Positions 12,931-23,717 of a stretch of 64,000 nucleotides of DNA are shown here, one piece after another. Every line of letters begins with the position of its first letter. Position 1 is the first letter of the stretch. A model generated the notes under the pieces. It had not been told where the DNA came from, searched no databases, and worked only from the letters and a program-made list of their open reading frames with translations. A program made the position numbers and the translations under genes. This DNA is from Azorinus chamasolen (Eukaryota; Mollusca; Bivalvia; Cardiida; Solecurtidae): NCBI GenBank assembly GCA_963576725.1, contig OY755240.1:35419663-35483662 (forward strand), written 5' to 3'.

Positions 12931-14640
12931 GGCCTAATGCCCGCCCTGGGGCTGTCGGAATCAAGTGAGGGGATCTGATAAAACATCCCAGGTCGATTTT
13001 CAATTGAAACAGGAGGCCTAAGAGATACACAGGGAGCCCTTGTCCGTAAGAGTTTAGCGGACATGATCCACCCAGTTGCCGGGCTGGCACAAAAATCTTC
13101 GTCCAGGTCAGGCAAACGGGAAAGAAGTCACATGGAAGGAGAAAGAGACTCCCTAGACTTAATTAGGTTAGGGAGGTCCACTGTTTCGACTGACACTAGC
13201 ACGGAAGGGGAGAGAGGACCCCTGTGAATAGGATTCGGGAGTCTAGGGCAGACAGAGGGTGGGAGGATTCTAAAACAATCTTCACACGCATTCTCAATAG
13301 AAAATATTGATGTTCAGAATCATCTAAAGAAAAAGAGGACTAAGCCCCGTCTAAATCTGAGTGAGAGACTTCCACAGAGTCTGATTCCTTTAAAAAATAG
13401 GATAATCCCTAGGAGCCATACTGGACAAAGTGTCTTCCTGCTCTCCCTCAGAATCCGCCCTGGTGAACGCCACGGATGGCAGCACCCGGGAGGAGTGGGA
13501 CCCGCCACAGACATAGAAGTGCGGACTGTGGGTTCACGTGAGAGATATTCTCCCTCTAGGTGAAGCTTGCTGGTTCCCAGAATGAGTGTCGGCTACCGAG
13601 AGCGACCAGCCGGAGAATCTGAGGAGCCAGAGCTATGTCTTCGCATAGAAGAGTAATGGTAAGACCTCGATCTGCGCCAGCGATGAGAGCGGTACGAGTG
13701 CCGGTTCCCATTAGAAGAATAAGAAGGTTTTTTACGCCTCCTACGGGGTGGGTGGGATGGGGGCTGGGGAGTCCGAAGTGTACTCAGAAGATGAAGAGTA
13801 ATTGCAGGGTCTAGACGACCAAGAACGTCTAGAATTAGCCAGAGCAGCTTCCTGTTGACTTTCACCACTGTAATGCGGTGTAGAGACAGAATGCCCTGTA
13901 GAAAAGATTGGACTGGTAGATTTACCGGTCCACTTCGGTATTCCGGTCCAAAGGACCAGACCGAGCGGGCCACCGGAGGACCGTTGGAAAGCAAACTTAG
14001 GACATCGGGCCAAAGAATACACAGTGACATCTTTGGGCCGGGGCTCGGTAGACCGGTCTGCCGGTGACGTCATGAAACGGAAGCACTAACACCAGGATAC
14101 AGGGGACCGGTGGCGGACAACTTGGCCTAGATTCAGCAGGACCAGGCAAAACTCTCCACACAACAAGCGGACCGGGAGACCTGGCAACAATAGTACCTGG
14201 GACCAGAACAAAGGGCACCATTCAAGTGGTAAACGGGAAACCCGCGCCCGGGCCAGCAGATGGGTGCCGATCTGCAACAACAACTGGGGAATCGACTGCA
14301 CCACAGGGGCTGTTGACGAAAGAGATTTTAAAGAAGAAGCAGGCTTCTTCTGAGCTTTAGAGGACAGTGATTTGTCTGTTGCGAGGGAGTCGCTGACCAA
14401 AGAGAAGAATACTTCTTCCGTCGGGCAGCAAGCTCCCACGTCTCCCCTGTCCAAGGGGGGGGGGGGTGAAACTGGACAGGGAGCTGAAGCGGAGCATCCG
14501 CAGCAGGCCAGAAACACTTAATGAGTTGTCCAGCCTGTCGCGAATTGCCCGCAAGAAGCCTTGCGTTGCTCTGGCATGCTGTGGTAAATAATCACGCAAA
14601 TGCATAAGACATCGCGAGTAAGTTCGAAGTCACGCAAGGC
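12780..14640 (-). pseudogene. Broken coding-like segment inside foldback element (possible gag relic)
   Basis: This stretch is clearly more GC-rich than its surroundings and has overlapping minus-strand frames broken by shifts. Frame pieces include an Arg/Ser-rich basic stretch (complement of about 13,600-13,745), an acidic Ser-rich stretch (about 13,400-13,470) and a Pro/Ser-rich part (13,741-14,073). Arg/Ser-rich and acidic blocks occur in gag-like proteins of some retroelements such as DIRS types, but I see no reverse transcriptase, nucleocapsid zinc knuckle or recombinase. A GA microsatellite (12,868-12,927) and a G run (14,456-14,466) interrupt it. The identification is weak; it could also be a captured host fragment. 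Confidence 0.35.
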
Positions 14641-15154
14641 TAATATGGGTAAACATTAGCTGATGATTGCAGTCGAGATGCTATATATTTTCTATTGTAT
14701 TGCAAAACACCCATAACAGTAATATTCTTCATAAACATGCATGAGGCTCAATTCCTCTTCTGTATTTTCTTACAAGAAATGTGTTGTTCACATACATGTA
14801 TATTGCAATATAATAGAAAAACTTACTTTCCTACAACAGTTTACATTCTCATTAATATTCATGATTTTGAAAATAATATTCATTATCTACATATTTATAT
14901 GCATGAACATCAATATCGCTGTTTCAGTCAGTATCAAGCTCTGTACTGGTTAACTAAAATAATCTCAAATAAAAAGAACAGCTCATCCAAGTGTGTTTAT
15001 TTGACATTAATATTCATAAATATGCATTAATATTCAAGAACCCAAAGTAATGACCATTTGCTCTTGTCATTTTTTGTTCAATATCTGGTATTTTACGTAA
15101 AATAAATAATAGAAAAGATAGAACACTCGAAACAATGCTAAAAATAGGGATTAT

Positions 15155-16055
15155 GTTAAATTGCTTATTCATTTACGCACGTTATATGCAAATTAGCTTA
15201 AATATACATGTTTTTAGAAATATTACATGAACCAAAGATGTTTTCATTTCTTTGTATGTTGATATTAAAACATTTAAACCTGAATTCAATAACTATTTGT
15301 ATATTATTAGGCCTCTCAGACTAAATACAAACTCGTCAAACTAAAAACGCATTTTTTTTACTTCCTCATTAATATTCATAAGAATGCATTATAAGAATGC
15401 ATTATGAGTATTAATAGAATTACATATCGTATTCTAGCTATATGGCTCTGTTTTACGTTGGTTCTTGTTTTGTCCTTCTATTGTCTCTAAAATCAAAGTT
15501 ATGAAGCATTTTCTTACTCAAGATAGTTTCGAAATTTACCTCGGGTTACCATGGAAACCGTTTAATAAAACATAACTGGGACAAAATTATTAGGGGAAAT
15601 ACTCAAAATGTGTTTTGAGGACCCCAACGAACAACTTAAACCTAAATTCAATAATTTCTGTGTATTAATAAGCCTCTCAGACAACAAATTCCTTTTTTTC
15701 TAAAAAAAACCCGGATGTTTTTACTTCCTCATTAATATTCATAAGAATGCATTATGAATATTAATACAATCATATATCATATTCAGGCTATATGTCTCTG
15801 CTTTACTTTGGTACTTGTTTTGTCCTTCTATTGCTTCTACAAACAAAGTTATGGCGCATTTTCTGAACCAAGGTAGTTTCGAAAATTACATCGGGTTACC
15901 ATGGAAACCGTTATATAAAACATAGCTGAGACAAACTTACTTTTTGGGGCAGGCTGAAAATGTGTTCTGAGGACCCCAACGAACAATTTGGTACCCATGA
16001 AAAAAAGGTCTAGGGGGGGGGGGGGTGCTACGGTAACCACTACTAGGACCCAGCC
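15155..16055 (-). repeat. Right arm of foldback element
   Basis: It is the inverted counterpart of the left arm, with two full subrepeats ending at 15,626 and 15,979 and the shared inner end at about 15,155-15,300. It is about 700 bp shorter than the left arm because two subrepeats are missing. A run of about 13 G (16,014-16,026) sits where the left end has only five C. Confidence 0.8.
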
Positions 16056-16135
16056 TATTGGTAAGGACCTTACGGATGACATAAAGATACCTGAAATCAG
16101 GTCAAGATCACTATTTTGAAACATTCATTTAATGC
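16056..16135. repeat. About 150-bp satellite, continuation after the insertion
   Basis: TTGGTAAGGACCTTACGGAT, CTGAAATCAGGTCAAGATCA and CACTATTTTGAAAC continue the satellite unit that stops at 11,006. This shows that the foldback element inserted into a pre-existing array. Confidence 0.75.
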
Positions 16136-16298
16136 GGTTTCCGCATTTTTTTGCTTGTTATATTTATCATCATTTATTTGCTTACTTTCTTCATTTTTTT
16201 CAGAGCTCGGGGTAGGGATTATAGATTATAGGTTGCCTTTGTATAACTTTGATGTTGTGCTTCAGTTTTTGCAACAGTTTTGGACATGAAAGCATTGA

Positions 16299-16498
16299 CC
16301 CTTTACTCCATGAATATTCATGTAGGAAATAATGACATCGTGGATACAGATAAGATTACTCTATTGGTCATAGTAGAAACTAGAATCATCTATATAAACA
16401 GCAGACTATGATAAATAAAGATGGCTCCTGTAAGAGCAGTCTGCTCTGGGTTTACTCTGTTTGCAAAGGTGTAGAAAGGCAATGTATGGAGTAAAGGG
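16299..16498. mobile_element. MITE with 13-bp perfect terminal inverted repeats
   Basis: CCCTTTACTCCAT at 16,299-16,311 and ATGGAGTAAAGGG at 16,486-16,498 are perfect inverted repeats around a 200-bp non-coding element. The interior carries the imperfect palindrome characteristic of this family (GCAGACTATGA / AGCAGTCTGCTCTGGGTTTA). Diverged relatives lie near 9.5, 10.1, 23.3 and 60.2 kb. No target duplication is obvious. Confidence 0.75.
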
Positions 16499-16861
16499 GT
16501 ACAGTTCAAGATTAGCTGCTGTGAAATTTTGAATAAGTGCTGTTATAAATATGAACAGTTACAATTTGATAAGTGGTTTTGATGTAACTTTTTCTCAATT
16601 GTTGATTTTTTTATCCAGATTGCAGCTTTTAATGGCAGCTATGGCGTCGATACGGTTGCTGGTACATTGTTAACTTCATCATCGCATACACAATATGGAA
16701 GATGTGACAGCCAAGTGTTCCATTTGACAACAATGTTTTGATGTGGCATAGCCAGAGATGAGGGCATTCTTGGCCATCACATTCTTATGGTTCCAAAATG
16801 AAATTAATTTTCAAAAAGGTGTAAAACAGTGTCTATCCTGATCATGTATAGTTTATTATTA

Positions 16862-17090
16862 ACAGGGGTTAATCTCCGTTACAGGGGCTAATCTCCGTTA
16901 CAGGGGCTAATCTCCGTTACAGGGGGTTAATCTCCGTTACAGGGGCTAATCTCCGTTACAGGAGTTAATCTCCGTTACAGGGGTTAATCTCCGTTAGTTA
17001 CAGGGGTTACTCTCCGTTACAGGGGCTAATCTCCGTTACAGGGGCTAATCTCCGGGGTTAATCTCCGTTACAGGGGTTAATCTCCGTTCT
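16862..17090. repeat. 19-bp minisatellite (GGGGCTAATCTCCGTTACA type)
   Basis: About twelve nearly identical 19-bp units occur, with one short insertion (GTTA) near 16,995 and one truncated unit near 17,052. Confidence 0.9.
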
Positions 17091-17203
17091 ATATTAATAG
17101 ACTCATATTTGAAAATCATTTATATGTTGATAACAAAACGATGCCACTAAAACATGATGTGAATTGTTAGTAATCTAAAGCTCATTTGATTTTTATAGAT
17201 AGT

Positions 17204-18968
17204 ATGGAACGCCGTAGCTGTCTCCTGTTGTCGAATTTCTTCTTGTCTTGTTCAAATTCAGTGTTATCATGTCTAAACGTCATGTTATTATGTCGAAGTA
17301 CTGTGTAAACTTGTCTATTACAATGCTGTCATCTCGAAACGCCGTATCATTATGTCAAAGCGCTGTGTTAACTTGCCCGTGAATTGTGTTGTGTTGTTAT
17401 GGACGACGGCTATGTTGTTATGTTACAAAGTAGGTTCATCTTGTTAAAGAACAATGTGAACTTGTCTATATGATATGTTATCATGGTAAATACATGTGTT
17501 GTTTTGTCAATATGTGGTGTTGACTTGTCCAAACAACGCCTTGTTATGTAAAATATATTGTTATTATGTTAAAAAGTGAAGTTATCTTGTCTAGAGCATG
17601 TTTGTCAAAATAGTGTGTTGTCTTGTCCATACGGCTTCCTATTATGCTGAAAAAATGTGCTATTATGTCGCACTTTTGTGTTATTTTGTCTACCTGTCGT
17701 GTTAACTTGTTTAATCAGTGTCTTACTATGTCTGTGGCCTATGCTATTATGTTACAAATCAGTTTCATCCTGTCAGCTTGTCTATACGACATGTTATCAT
17801 GTTAAGTGCACGTGCTGTTTTGTCAATATATTGCTGACTTGTCCAAACTGTGTCTTATCATGTTAAACGGCTATGTTATAAAAAGTAGTGTCATCTTGTT
17901 AAAGCGGCTATGTTATTATGTTAAAAGGTAGCGTCATCTTGTTAAAGAGCAATGTGATCTTGTCTATACGATATGTTATCATGTTAAACGCCCATGTTGT
18001 CTTGTCAATATGTAGTGTTTACTTGTCCATTGTATGTCTTATTATGTTAAACTGCTATGTTATTATGTCAAAAAGTAGTTTCATCTTGTTAAAGAGCAAT
18101 GTGATCTTGTCTATACGATATGTTATCATGTTAAACGCCCATGTTGTCTTGTCAATATGTAGTGACGACTTGTCCAATGTATGTCTAATTATGTTAAACT
18201 GCTATGTTATTATGTCAAAAAGTAGTTTCATCTTGTTAAAGAGGCATGTTAACTTGTCTATATAATATGTTATCATGTTAAACGCACGTGTTGTCTTGTC
18301 AATATGTAATGTTGACTTGTCCGTTTTAGGTCTTATTATGTTAAACTGCTATGTTATTATGTTACAAAGTAGTTTCGTCTTGTTAGAGAACAATGTGAAC
18401 TTGTCGACATAATCTGTTATCATGTTAAAAGCATGTGTTGTCTTGTTAATATATAGTGTTGACTTGTCCAACTTAGGTCTTATTATGTTAAAATGCTATG
18501 TTATCATGTAACAAAGTAGTTTCATCTTGTGAAAGAACAATGTGAACTTGTCTATATAATATGTTATCATGTTCAACGCACGTGTTGTCTTGTCAATATG
18601 TAGTGTTGACATGTCCAATGTTTGTAACATAATAACATAGCCTTTTAACATAATAAGACATAAATTGGACAAGTCAACACTACATATGGACAAGACAACA
18701 CGTACATTCAACATGATCACATATTATATCGACAAGTTCACATTGCTACTTAACATGATAACATATTATACAGACAAGTTCACAATGCTCTTTAACAAGA
18801 TGAGACTTCTTTGCTACATAATAACATAGGTGTTGCACATAATAAGACATTCTGTAAACAAGTTCACATAGTGTTTCGACATAATGGCACTGTTTTTAGA
18901 CATGACAAGCCTGAATTTGAACAAGACAATAAGGAATGTGACAACAGGAGACAGCTACGGCGTTCCAT
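17204..18968. mobile_element. Inverted-repeat element filled with degenerate tandem repeats
   Basis: ATGGAACGCCGTAGCTGTCT at 17,204 is matched by its reverse complement ending at 18,968, with similarity extending about 70 bases inward. The interior is a nested repeat. Subunits of about 27 bp, built on (T/C)TTGTC / ATGTTATCATGTTAAA words, are grouped in a higher-order unit of roughly 150-165 bp. Orientation switches near 18,620, so the right part is inverted relative to the left. No transposase is seen. The 60-115-codon frames inside are repeat artefacts. Confidence 0.75.
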
Positions 18969-19605
18969 AAATGTGGTTCATGAATAAATAAATATTTGGG
19001 ATTAATTTGTTGTGTGTGTGTAAGTGTGCGTTTGCATATATGACCCCCTCAAATGTAACTAAAGAGACACACTACATTATCTAAACAGCTGTAAAATTCT
19101 AGGATTAATAAATAATAACTAGGGTAGTGCTTCAAAATACACATGATTAATCCACAGCATTTAATATTGCTTTGATATGAATTGAAAGATGGACACTATC
19201 ACCCAGCATTGCATTATTGCATTTCTGACTTTTTGAGATCAAGGACTGAGTTTCACTACGTCGCTAGTGGTTTGACTTTTGTTTCAGTCTGTAATGTTTT
19301 AATAATGCAATGACGAGCAAGCCGCAAAGCGGCTTGCGAGAAGTAAAGTGTATTTTAACATTATTCGGACATAATGCCGCCGAAAACTTACAATGAGTGA
19401 GGTTCCTTTTATAGCTGTATTTTGGCACCCGACAGGTAGGACTATGTTACATTATAATAATCATTCCTTTTTATGCGGGGAATATACTGCTTTTTTACGC
19501 ACAACTGTCATGATGCTCAGCAAGTTCACATAATTTATGCGTATGACTCTAAATGGTGATATCTATGGAAGGGGATATCCACCAGTTCGTTTGTATGTCA
19601 TAATT
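18969..19605. other. Gene-free stretch with a 21-bp palindrome
   Basis: GT-rich bases (19,010-19,030) are followed by unique sequence. A perfect palindrome GCAAGCCGC-AAA-GCGGCTTGC lies at 19,317-19,337. No terminator-like T run follows, and no gene is recognisable. Confidence 0.5.
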
Positions 19606-21916
19606 ACCGGGTTTTCCACGGAAAACTCCGGTTATTGAAATGGTGATGTACGGCGGACGGGCGCCGGTTTTGTCCGGACAATAACTCCTATATGGCTCAT
19701 GCCATTGGATTGAAACTTCATACATAGAAAGATCATGATAAGAGGAAGTGTCATGCACAATGTCCATAACTCTGGCTTCACTAATATTGGAATTATGCCC
19801 CTTTGAACTTAAAAATGTGTCGGTCCATATGTGCGTCCGTCCGGTCTTGTCCGGGCTGTAACTTAGAACTCCATGGATGGATTGTGAAATCACTTGGCAT
19901 AAATGTTCCTCTAGACAGTACGGCGTGACGCATAAAAAACATGTCAATAGCTGAAAGGTCAAGGTCATACTTAGAGGTCAAAGGTCAAAATCATGTATAT
20001 TTTAACTGGATTAACAGATTTTGCTTGTCCGAAGCATATCTCCTACACTACTGTGGCTAGGATCACCAAATATGGTGTGTGAGTATATCTTGGGATGGCG
20101 GAGTGTCGCATACTATTTATAGGTTATGTGACCTTGACCTTGACCTTGGGCTTCATTTACAAGAAAAAACTCGTCCGGAACATAACTCCTATACGGAATC
20201 AGCTAGGATCACCAAATATGGTGTGTGAGTTCATCTGGGGATGGCGGAGTGACATACTATTTTAGGTCAATGTGACCTTGACCTTGAACTTTGACCTCAT
20301 TTACACAAAAAAAGCTTGTCCCAAGCATATCTCCTACACTACTTTGGCTAGGATCAAGTGCGTGAGTACATCTTGAGATGGCGGAGTGTTGCATACTATT
20401 CATAGGTCAATGTGACCTTGACCTTGACCTTGGGCTTCATTTACAAGAAAACTTGTCCGGAGCATACCTCCTATACGGAATCAGCTAGGATCACCAAGTA
20501 TGGTGTGTGAGTTCATCTTGGGTTGGCGGAGTATCACATTTCCTTTTTTAAGGTCAATGTGACCTTGACCTTGACCTTTGACCTCATTTGCAAAAAAAAC
20601 CTTGTCCGAAGCATATCTCCTACACTACTTCAACTAGGATCACCAAATTTGGTGTGTGAGTACACTTTGGGATGACGAAGTGTCGTATACTATTTATAGG
20701 TCAATGTGACATTGACTTTGGGCTTTATTTACAAAAACACTTGTCCGGAGCATATCTCCTATACGGAATCAGCTAGGATCACCAAATATGGTGTGTGAGT
20801 TCATCTTAGGTTGGCAGAGTGTCACATACTATTTTTAGGTCAATGTGACCTTGACCTTGAACTTTGACCTCATTTGCAAAACAAATTGTCAGAAGCTTCA
20901 GCTGGGATCACCAAATGCGGTGTGTGAGTACATTTTTTGGATGGCTGAGTGTCGCATACTATTTATAGGTCAATGTGACCTTGACCTTGGGCTTTTATTT
21001 ACAAAACACTTGTCCGGAGAATACCTCCTATACGGAATCAGCTAGAAACACTTAATATGGTGTGCGTGTTCATCTTAGGATGGCGGATGTTGCATACTAT
21101 TTTTAGGTCAATTTGACTTTGACCTTTGACCTCAGCTACATAAAAAGCTTGTCCTCAGCATATCTCCTACACTACCTCAGCTAGGATCAACAAATATGGT
21201 GTATGAGTACATCTTGGGACGGCGGAGTGTCACATACTATTTATAGGTCAAGGTGACCTTGACCTTGGGCTTCATTTACAAAAAAAAGTCTTGAGCTTAC
21301 CTCCTACACTGAATCAGCTAGGTTCACCAAATGTGGTGTGTGAGTTCGTTTTGGGATCACATACTAGTTATAGGTTAATGTGACCATGACCTTGACCTTT
21401 GCCCTCATTTTAAAAAAAGGCTTGTCCGGAGCATATATTCTACACTACTTCAGCTAGGATCACCAAATATGGTTTGTGAGTAGATCCTGGAATAGCAGTG
21501 TCGCATACTATTTATAGATCAGTGTGACAATGACCTTGACCTTTGACTTCATTTACAAAAAAGGTTGTCATCCCTACACCGAATCAGCTAGGATCACTAA
21601 ATGTGGTGTATGAGTTCATCTTCGGATGGTGGAATGTTGCATACTTTTTGTAGGTCATGTGGCCATGACCTTGACGTTTGACCTCAAATATGAAAAAAAA
21701 GATTGTCATTTAGGGTAACTTGAGTTCAAATTGTGGTCTTACTATGCAATCTTTATTTTCATTTTGCAGTTGCATATTGCAGGCCTGCTTACAAAACGCA
21801 TATTGTCAGTGCTTTGCTTTGGGGCATTTGTCACGTACTGTGACACATTTCTTGTTCTGGGAGTTATGCCCCTTTGAACTTAGAAATCACCAGTTAATAG
21901 TGAAGGAAAACCCGGT
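19606..21916. mobile_element. Putative element with 12-bp inverted ends enclosing a satellite
   Basis: ACCGGGTTTTCC (19,606-19,617) and GGAAAACCCGGT (21,905-21,916) are perfect inverted repeats on either side of a region that is mostly satellite. The left part (19,620-20,020) and right part (21,700-21,900) share phrases such as ATGCCCCTTTGAACTTA. No coding sequence is recognised. The ends could be a coincidence of a 12-base match, so the element status is tentative. Confidence 0.5.
20030..21700. repeat. Dimeric satellite, about 140-bp monomers, with IR3 palindromes
   Basis: About twelve monomers of roughly 130-150 bp alternate between two types. Type A has CTACACTACTTCAGCTAGGA and a GAGTACATC word. 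Type B has CTATACGGAATCAGCTAGGA and a GAGTTCATC word. Together they form a dimer of about 280 bp. Most monomers contain AGGTCA-ATG-TGACCT or a close variant followed by TTGACCTTGACC half-site repeats. Perfect six-base half-site palindromes with a 3-base spacer start at 20,264, 20,404, 20,551, 20,837, 20,967 and 21,245. Confidence 0.85.
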
Positions 21917-22690
21917 TTGATGTCGTGTCGACATTTCTTGTTTGTATTAGAATTGCAAATTTTAACTTCTTTGTTACATGTTTGTTATTCAATTTTTGTT
22001 CGGAGTTTGTGTTTTTGAAATCAACAATACTAAATCGAACAAAAGAAAATCAATTTGAAATCAAAATGTCGATGAAAAGTCAAAGTAATATTAGCATTCT
22101 CACTATACCTATTGCATTAAAATGTTATCGTTCTGATAATCAAGTTGTCATAATATGAAGCCGGGAACCAGATTACATTATGATGACAGACGGCGCTGCG
22201 AAACAGTAACTGCTCCCTTTGAGGGCCCCGGAATAGCTGAAGTGTTCCGATGCTCCGTACGGTGTTAGTGTTCATATTTCACCTGATTCAGGTAAGAAAT
22301 TGCGCAAAACATAGTCTGAAGCGAGTAGGGGGGATTTTTAACAAGTGTTTTTTTTGTATTTTACAAAGGCATGTGTGTTGAAATCCAACTGTGTACAGGG
22401 AAGTAAAGATAACCTCAAGATGGTATCATTGTTTTATTGATTTTTATTAGATCTAGATCTAATAAAATCACTCAAAAAAGTTTGTTTGGACAACATTGTT
22501 AACCATGATGATTCGCTGCAAATACTGTACGTACTCTATGCCTTTTAAAATTGTATTCATTTTCGTAGTTTGATTGGCACCGTATTCATATGCGATGTAG
22601 TTATAAATAGACTTACACGCAAATTCAAGTAAGAAAATAAAACATTTATGCAGTAGTCTGTAATTGGTGTAAAGTAACTGAAGGAACAGT
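21917..22690. other. No recognised feature
   Basis: AT-rich unique DNA with an imperfect AGATCTAGATCT palindrome near 22,449. I see no credible coding sequence. Confidence 0.4.
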
Positions 22691-22691
22691 G

Positions 22692-22767
22692 TAGCCAGGA
22701 GCGGTACTCGAACCCGGGACTCCTTGCTTACTGGGCGAGTACTCTACCAACTGAGCTACCCAGGCTG
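22692..22767 (-). tRNA. tRNA-like sequence, probably SINE head or tRNA pseudogene
   Basis: On the minus strand TAGCTCAGTTGGTAGAGTA (A box/D arm) and GGGTTCGAGTACC (B box/T arm) are spaced as in a tRNA, starting at GCCTGGG. The acceptor strands pair only partly, and the anticodon stem is poor, so no anticodon can be assigned. The body downstream shows no obvious SINE tail. Could be a tRNA-derived SINE fragment. Confidence 0.5.
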
Positions 22768-23088
22768 CTTGCTATACGAGCTCCACACACCATAACCACT
22801 ACAGGTGATAGGTATGCATCTATGTATTTCAACTATTTGTTAATGTTGATGTTGAGACTCATAAATGATGATAATACAGAGTGAGTCTGCTAATTTGTCT
22901 TCTTTCTATAGTCTGGTATAAATTATCTGCCCTGACACATCAGGTTACCGTCAGGCGAAGCTTAATAAAGGTGTCACCCTTTGCATATGCTATGGTATAA
23001 TAAATGTTGTTTGTGTCACCTGCCGAGAGGCAGTGTGTCAAATAGGGATCATTTTCCGTCGTCTGTTTGTCTGACCATCCGTCACACT

Positions 23089-23225
23089 TTTTTATGCCCC
23101 CAACGACAGGCATATAGTAATCGCATTGTCCGTCCTTCCGTCTGTCCTTCCGTCCGTCCCAAATTTCGTGTCCCTTCTATAACTTTTTTTTCTTCTGTGA
23201 ATGGATTTCAAAATAACCTGGCACT
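23089..23225 (+). repeat. Dispersed repeat, left inverted copy
   Basis: It starts TTTTTATGCCCCCAACGACA, followed by GGCATATAGTAATCGCATTG, a CCGTCCTTCCGTC run, CCAAATTTCGTGTCCCTTCT and TCTGTGAATGGATTTCAAA. The reverse complement of the same sequence is at 33,490-33,681. The two copies flank the virus-like block in opposite orientation. Confidence 0.8.
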
Positions 23226-23264
23226 CTTTGAGCACTCTTGTTCTATTTTGGAGTGATCAAGTTT

Positions 23265-23535
23265 ATTATTGTATTTACTCTTTCCCAGTTCTATATTTAT
23301 TCCAAATTTCGAGACCTATTGAATATTAATGGACAAAATAGTTATAATGAAGTATAGAAGTTGAACAATTTTAGACAATTTAGAAAGTAAAGAGACATGT
23401 CTTTCAAATTCCATCAGCCAACAGAGTAGACCCTGATCAGACGGCTCCTATAGGAACATGGAGCCATCTGATCTGGGTCTACTCTGTTTGCAAATGAGTG
23501 AAAACACGTATATATGAGGGAAAGGGTTTTAAAAA
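23265..23535. mobile_element. MITE-like element of the 16.3-kb family
   Basis: TTTACTCTTTCCC near 23,275 and GGGAAAGGG near 23,519 are short inverted ends. The interior has the family palindrome: GAGTAGACCCTGATCAGACG and TCTGATCTGGGTCTACTCTG around a short loop (23,420-23,490). It abuts the virus-like block. Confidence 0.6.
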
Positions 23536-23717
23536 TGAAATAACTTAGTAGTATAGAGAATGGGGGTTCTGGCACACCCCTTATAGACCTCTATACTTCG
23601 AACTAACCTTTATAACAATATAACAATTAGTTAGTTAAGGGTCTATGGGACTTCTTATTTATGGGGTCTATTCGAATTATAAATCGCTATATAAATTTGT
23701 TTACTTTTAAGCACCTT

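Larger units (their letters stand above)
11007..16055. mobile_element. Foldback-type inverted-repeat element, 5.05 kb, TA duplication
   Basis: The ends are inverted copies of GGCTGGGTCCTAGTAGTGGT, starting at 11,007 and finishing at 16,055. The first about 90 bases are nearly identical between ends. Both ends are flanked by TA (11,005-11,006 and 16,056-16,057). Outside, the interrupted 150-bp satellite continues on both sides, so the insertion boundary is unusually well defined. The arms contain internal subrepeats of about 350 bp: four on the left and two on the right, plus a shared inner end. Long inverted arms built of subrepeats are the hallmark of foldback elements. No transposase is visible, so it is non-autonomous or decayed. 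Confidence 0.8.

Noticed and set aside
13593..14605. Multiple overlapping minus-strand frames as separate genes
   Set aside because: They look like shifted pieces of one degraded sequence inside the foldback element; none has a full recognisable domain.
17623..18720. Several Val/Ile/Leu-rich frames resembling membrane proteins
   Set aside because: They arise from GTTATCATGTT-type repeats inside the 17.2-kb element and recur in register with it.
22692..22767. Functional tRNA gene
   Set aside because: A and B boxes are present, but the acceptor and anticodon stems pair poorly, so I list it only as tRNA-like.
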